The notes under the pieces: model-generated
Databases searched by the model: none
Seen by the model: only the letters and a program-made list of their open reading frames with translations
What the model was told of the DNA's origin: nothing
Shown here: positions 63,222-64,000 of the stretch, piece by piece
How the letters are laid out: every line of letters starts with the position of its first letter
Position numbering within the stretch: position 1 is the first letter of the stretch
Source: Plectosphaerella cucumerina
Lineage: Eukaryota; Ascomycota; Sordariomycetes; Glomerellales; Plectosphaerellaceae
NCBI GenBank assembly: GCA_020746995.1
Contig: JAGPXD010000001.1
Coordinates: forward strand, 1,240,001 to 1,304,000
Direction: 5' to 3'
DNA length: 64,000 nt
Position numbers and translations under genes: made by a program

Positions 63222-64000
63222 CTACATGAGAAACAGGGGTGAATCCGAGACAATATCGTCCCAGCACTGATATGAAGGATGTCTCAGTTCATTGCCATGC
63301 GATCTGTCCCAGAGATTGCCCAGAAAAACAGCAGCGTCGCGCATAGCCAGAGTTCCAAGGTCGCGAGTGACACCATGTAGACGATTTTGGAGACTTCTCA
63401 AATGAAGCTCATCTCTCGCATAGACTGCTTCAATACCAGCGATGACCATTGGCCAAATGATGAACTTGTGGTGCGTACCTCCAGCCAGCTTGGCTTCGAA
63501 TAGCCAGTCGATGGATTGTTGGAGCGCGAGGTATGCGGTCTTCCTGTTAGCGTGCAAAGGGCCCCTGCTGGAAATTCTGGGCCCTGATGTGCTGATGATG
63601 AGGTACAGAATGGCTGCATTGCGAAAAGATCCGACCAGCATCTCCCATGAGAGGGACGAAGAGTCTTGTTGGAATAACGGACAGCTTTGCGTGGAGAGAT
63701 CGACATGCTCTGAGGTCGCTGCTTCTGCCCATGCAGCACAAGAGAATCGTTCCAGGCTGGACAGTATTTCGGCTGGATCCGGATCGTGTGCCAGAGGATC
63801 GGCCCAATGCCGCCATGTGGCCCTGAGTATGTTGATCTTCGCCACGGCTTTGACCAGGGCTGGCGGAATGGGCGTAAGCGAGCTCATGAAGTCGACCTTG
63901 AGGTCATCGATGATCTCTAAGTAGAAGCGATGTTGCAGCATAATCTCATCGGTAATGAGATATGATGGTGTTGTCGTGGTCCCAAAGACGTTGGTCATCA
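63222..64000 (-). CDS. Fungal-specific transcription factor, C-terminal part (5' partial)
   Basis: Open frame of about 258 residues running into the window edge; the last Met read is at 63998 but the gene almost certainly continues outside. It is helical with the pattern of the C-terminal half of fungal-specific transcription factor domains: FYLEIIDDLKVDFMSSLTPIPP, LVKAVAKINILRATWRHW, AAILYLIISTSGPRISS, FIIWPMVIAGIEAVYARDE, and a WDRS block near the end. The FIIWPMVIAG motif (a hydrophobic WPxxIAG type) is common in that family. The zinc cluster would lie outside the window. It is convergent with the arginine deiminase gene, so it is a candidate local regulator, but this is only positional. 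Confidence 0.72.
   Translation of the reverse strand, partial: MTNVFGTTTTPSYLITDEIMLQHRFYLEIIDDLKVDFMSSLTPIPPALVKAVAKINILRATWRHWADPLAHDPDPAEILSSLERFSCAAWAEAATSEHVDLSTQSCPLFQQDSSSLSWEMLVGSFRNAAILYLIISTSGPRISSRGPLHANRKTAYLALQQSIDWLFEAKLAGGTHHKFIIWPMVIAGIEAVYARDELHLRSLQNRLHGVTRDLGTLAMRDAAVFLGNLWDRSHGNELRHPSYQCWDDIVSDSPLFLM

Noticed and set aside
1..64000. CRISPR arrays, bacterial operons or ribosome-binding sites
   Set aside because: The sequence is eukaryotic with spliceosomal introns; no spaced direct repeats were seen.

Overview
This window is nuclear DNA of a filamentous ascomycete, most likely a Sordariomycete. The evidence is GC-rich codon usage, many 48-80 bp introns with GT...AG ends and CTGAC-like branch points, and typical fungal families: CYP53, HET, CFEM receptor, Zn2Cys6 regulators and Helo-like/ankyrin proteins. 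A plant-associated Colletotrichum-like species is plausible but cannot be proven from this window. I support 30 protein-coding loci, two of them cut by the window edges, plus one tRNA-Ala. One small gene is tentative. For spliced genes I placed introns by hand and checked that exon sums keep the reading frame.

Layout. 1-5.9 kb: 3' part of a CYP53 benzoate-hydroxylase-type P450, a haloacid-dehalogenase-like hydrolase, an unknown membrane-anchored protein, and a HET protein whose HET domain carries a WW-like insertion. 6.4-12 kb: a small TATA-driven ORF, a seven-exon P450, and an eight-exon CFEM/PTH11-type receptor. 12-17.8 kb: an ACC-deaminase-like PLP enzyme, a divergent monocarboxylate-type MFS transporter and a Zn2Cys6 regulator. 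The promoters of this group share the element TCGGCAAAT, once as a perfect palindrome, so it looks like a small self-contained catabolic locus. 18.5-19.6 kb: an old-yellow-enzyme reductase. 19.6-24.9 kb: a 5.3 kb stretch with no gene I can support, ending in the promoter of a PiT-family Na+/phosphate symporter (24.9-26.8 kb) that carries CACGTG sites.

27.9-35.2 kb: an AAA+ ATPase with a long N-terminal region, a secreted glyoxalase-fold protein and a tandem pair of BTB-like genes. 36.4-43.6 kb: an Ala/Gly-rich secreted protein, a STAND-type N-terminal domain plus ankyrin protein that lacks an NTPase, and a type II membrane glycosyltransferase. 44.6-55.2 kb: secreted carboxylesterase, arylamine N-acetyltransferase, Gfo/Idh/MocA oxidoreductase, oligoribonuclease, phosphoglucomutase and an AIF-like FAD oxidoreductase. 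55.6 kb: tRNA-Ala(AGC) on the minus strand. 57-64 kb: a small cysteine-containing secreted protein, a secreted amidase, a divergently transcribed secreted protein-arginine deiminase, and the C-terminal part of another fungal transcription factor.

How genes may work together. The strongest functional unit is the ACC deaminase-like enzyme, transporter and regulator group, because of the shared promoter element. The divergent amidase and arginine deiminase both release ammonia from C-N bonds outside the cell and share an intergenic region with many GATA motifs. HET, Helo-like/ankyrin and BTB-like genes are typical accessory genes of fungal self/non-self or signalling repertoires. No polyketide synthase, NRPS or terpene synthase is present, so the P450s, OYE and MFS do not make a conventional secondary-metabolite cluster here.
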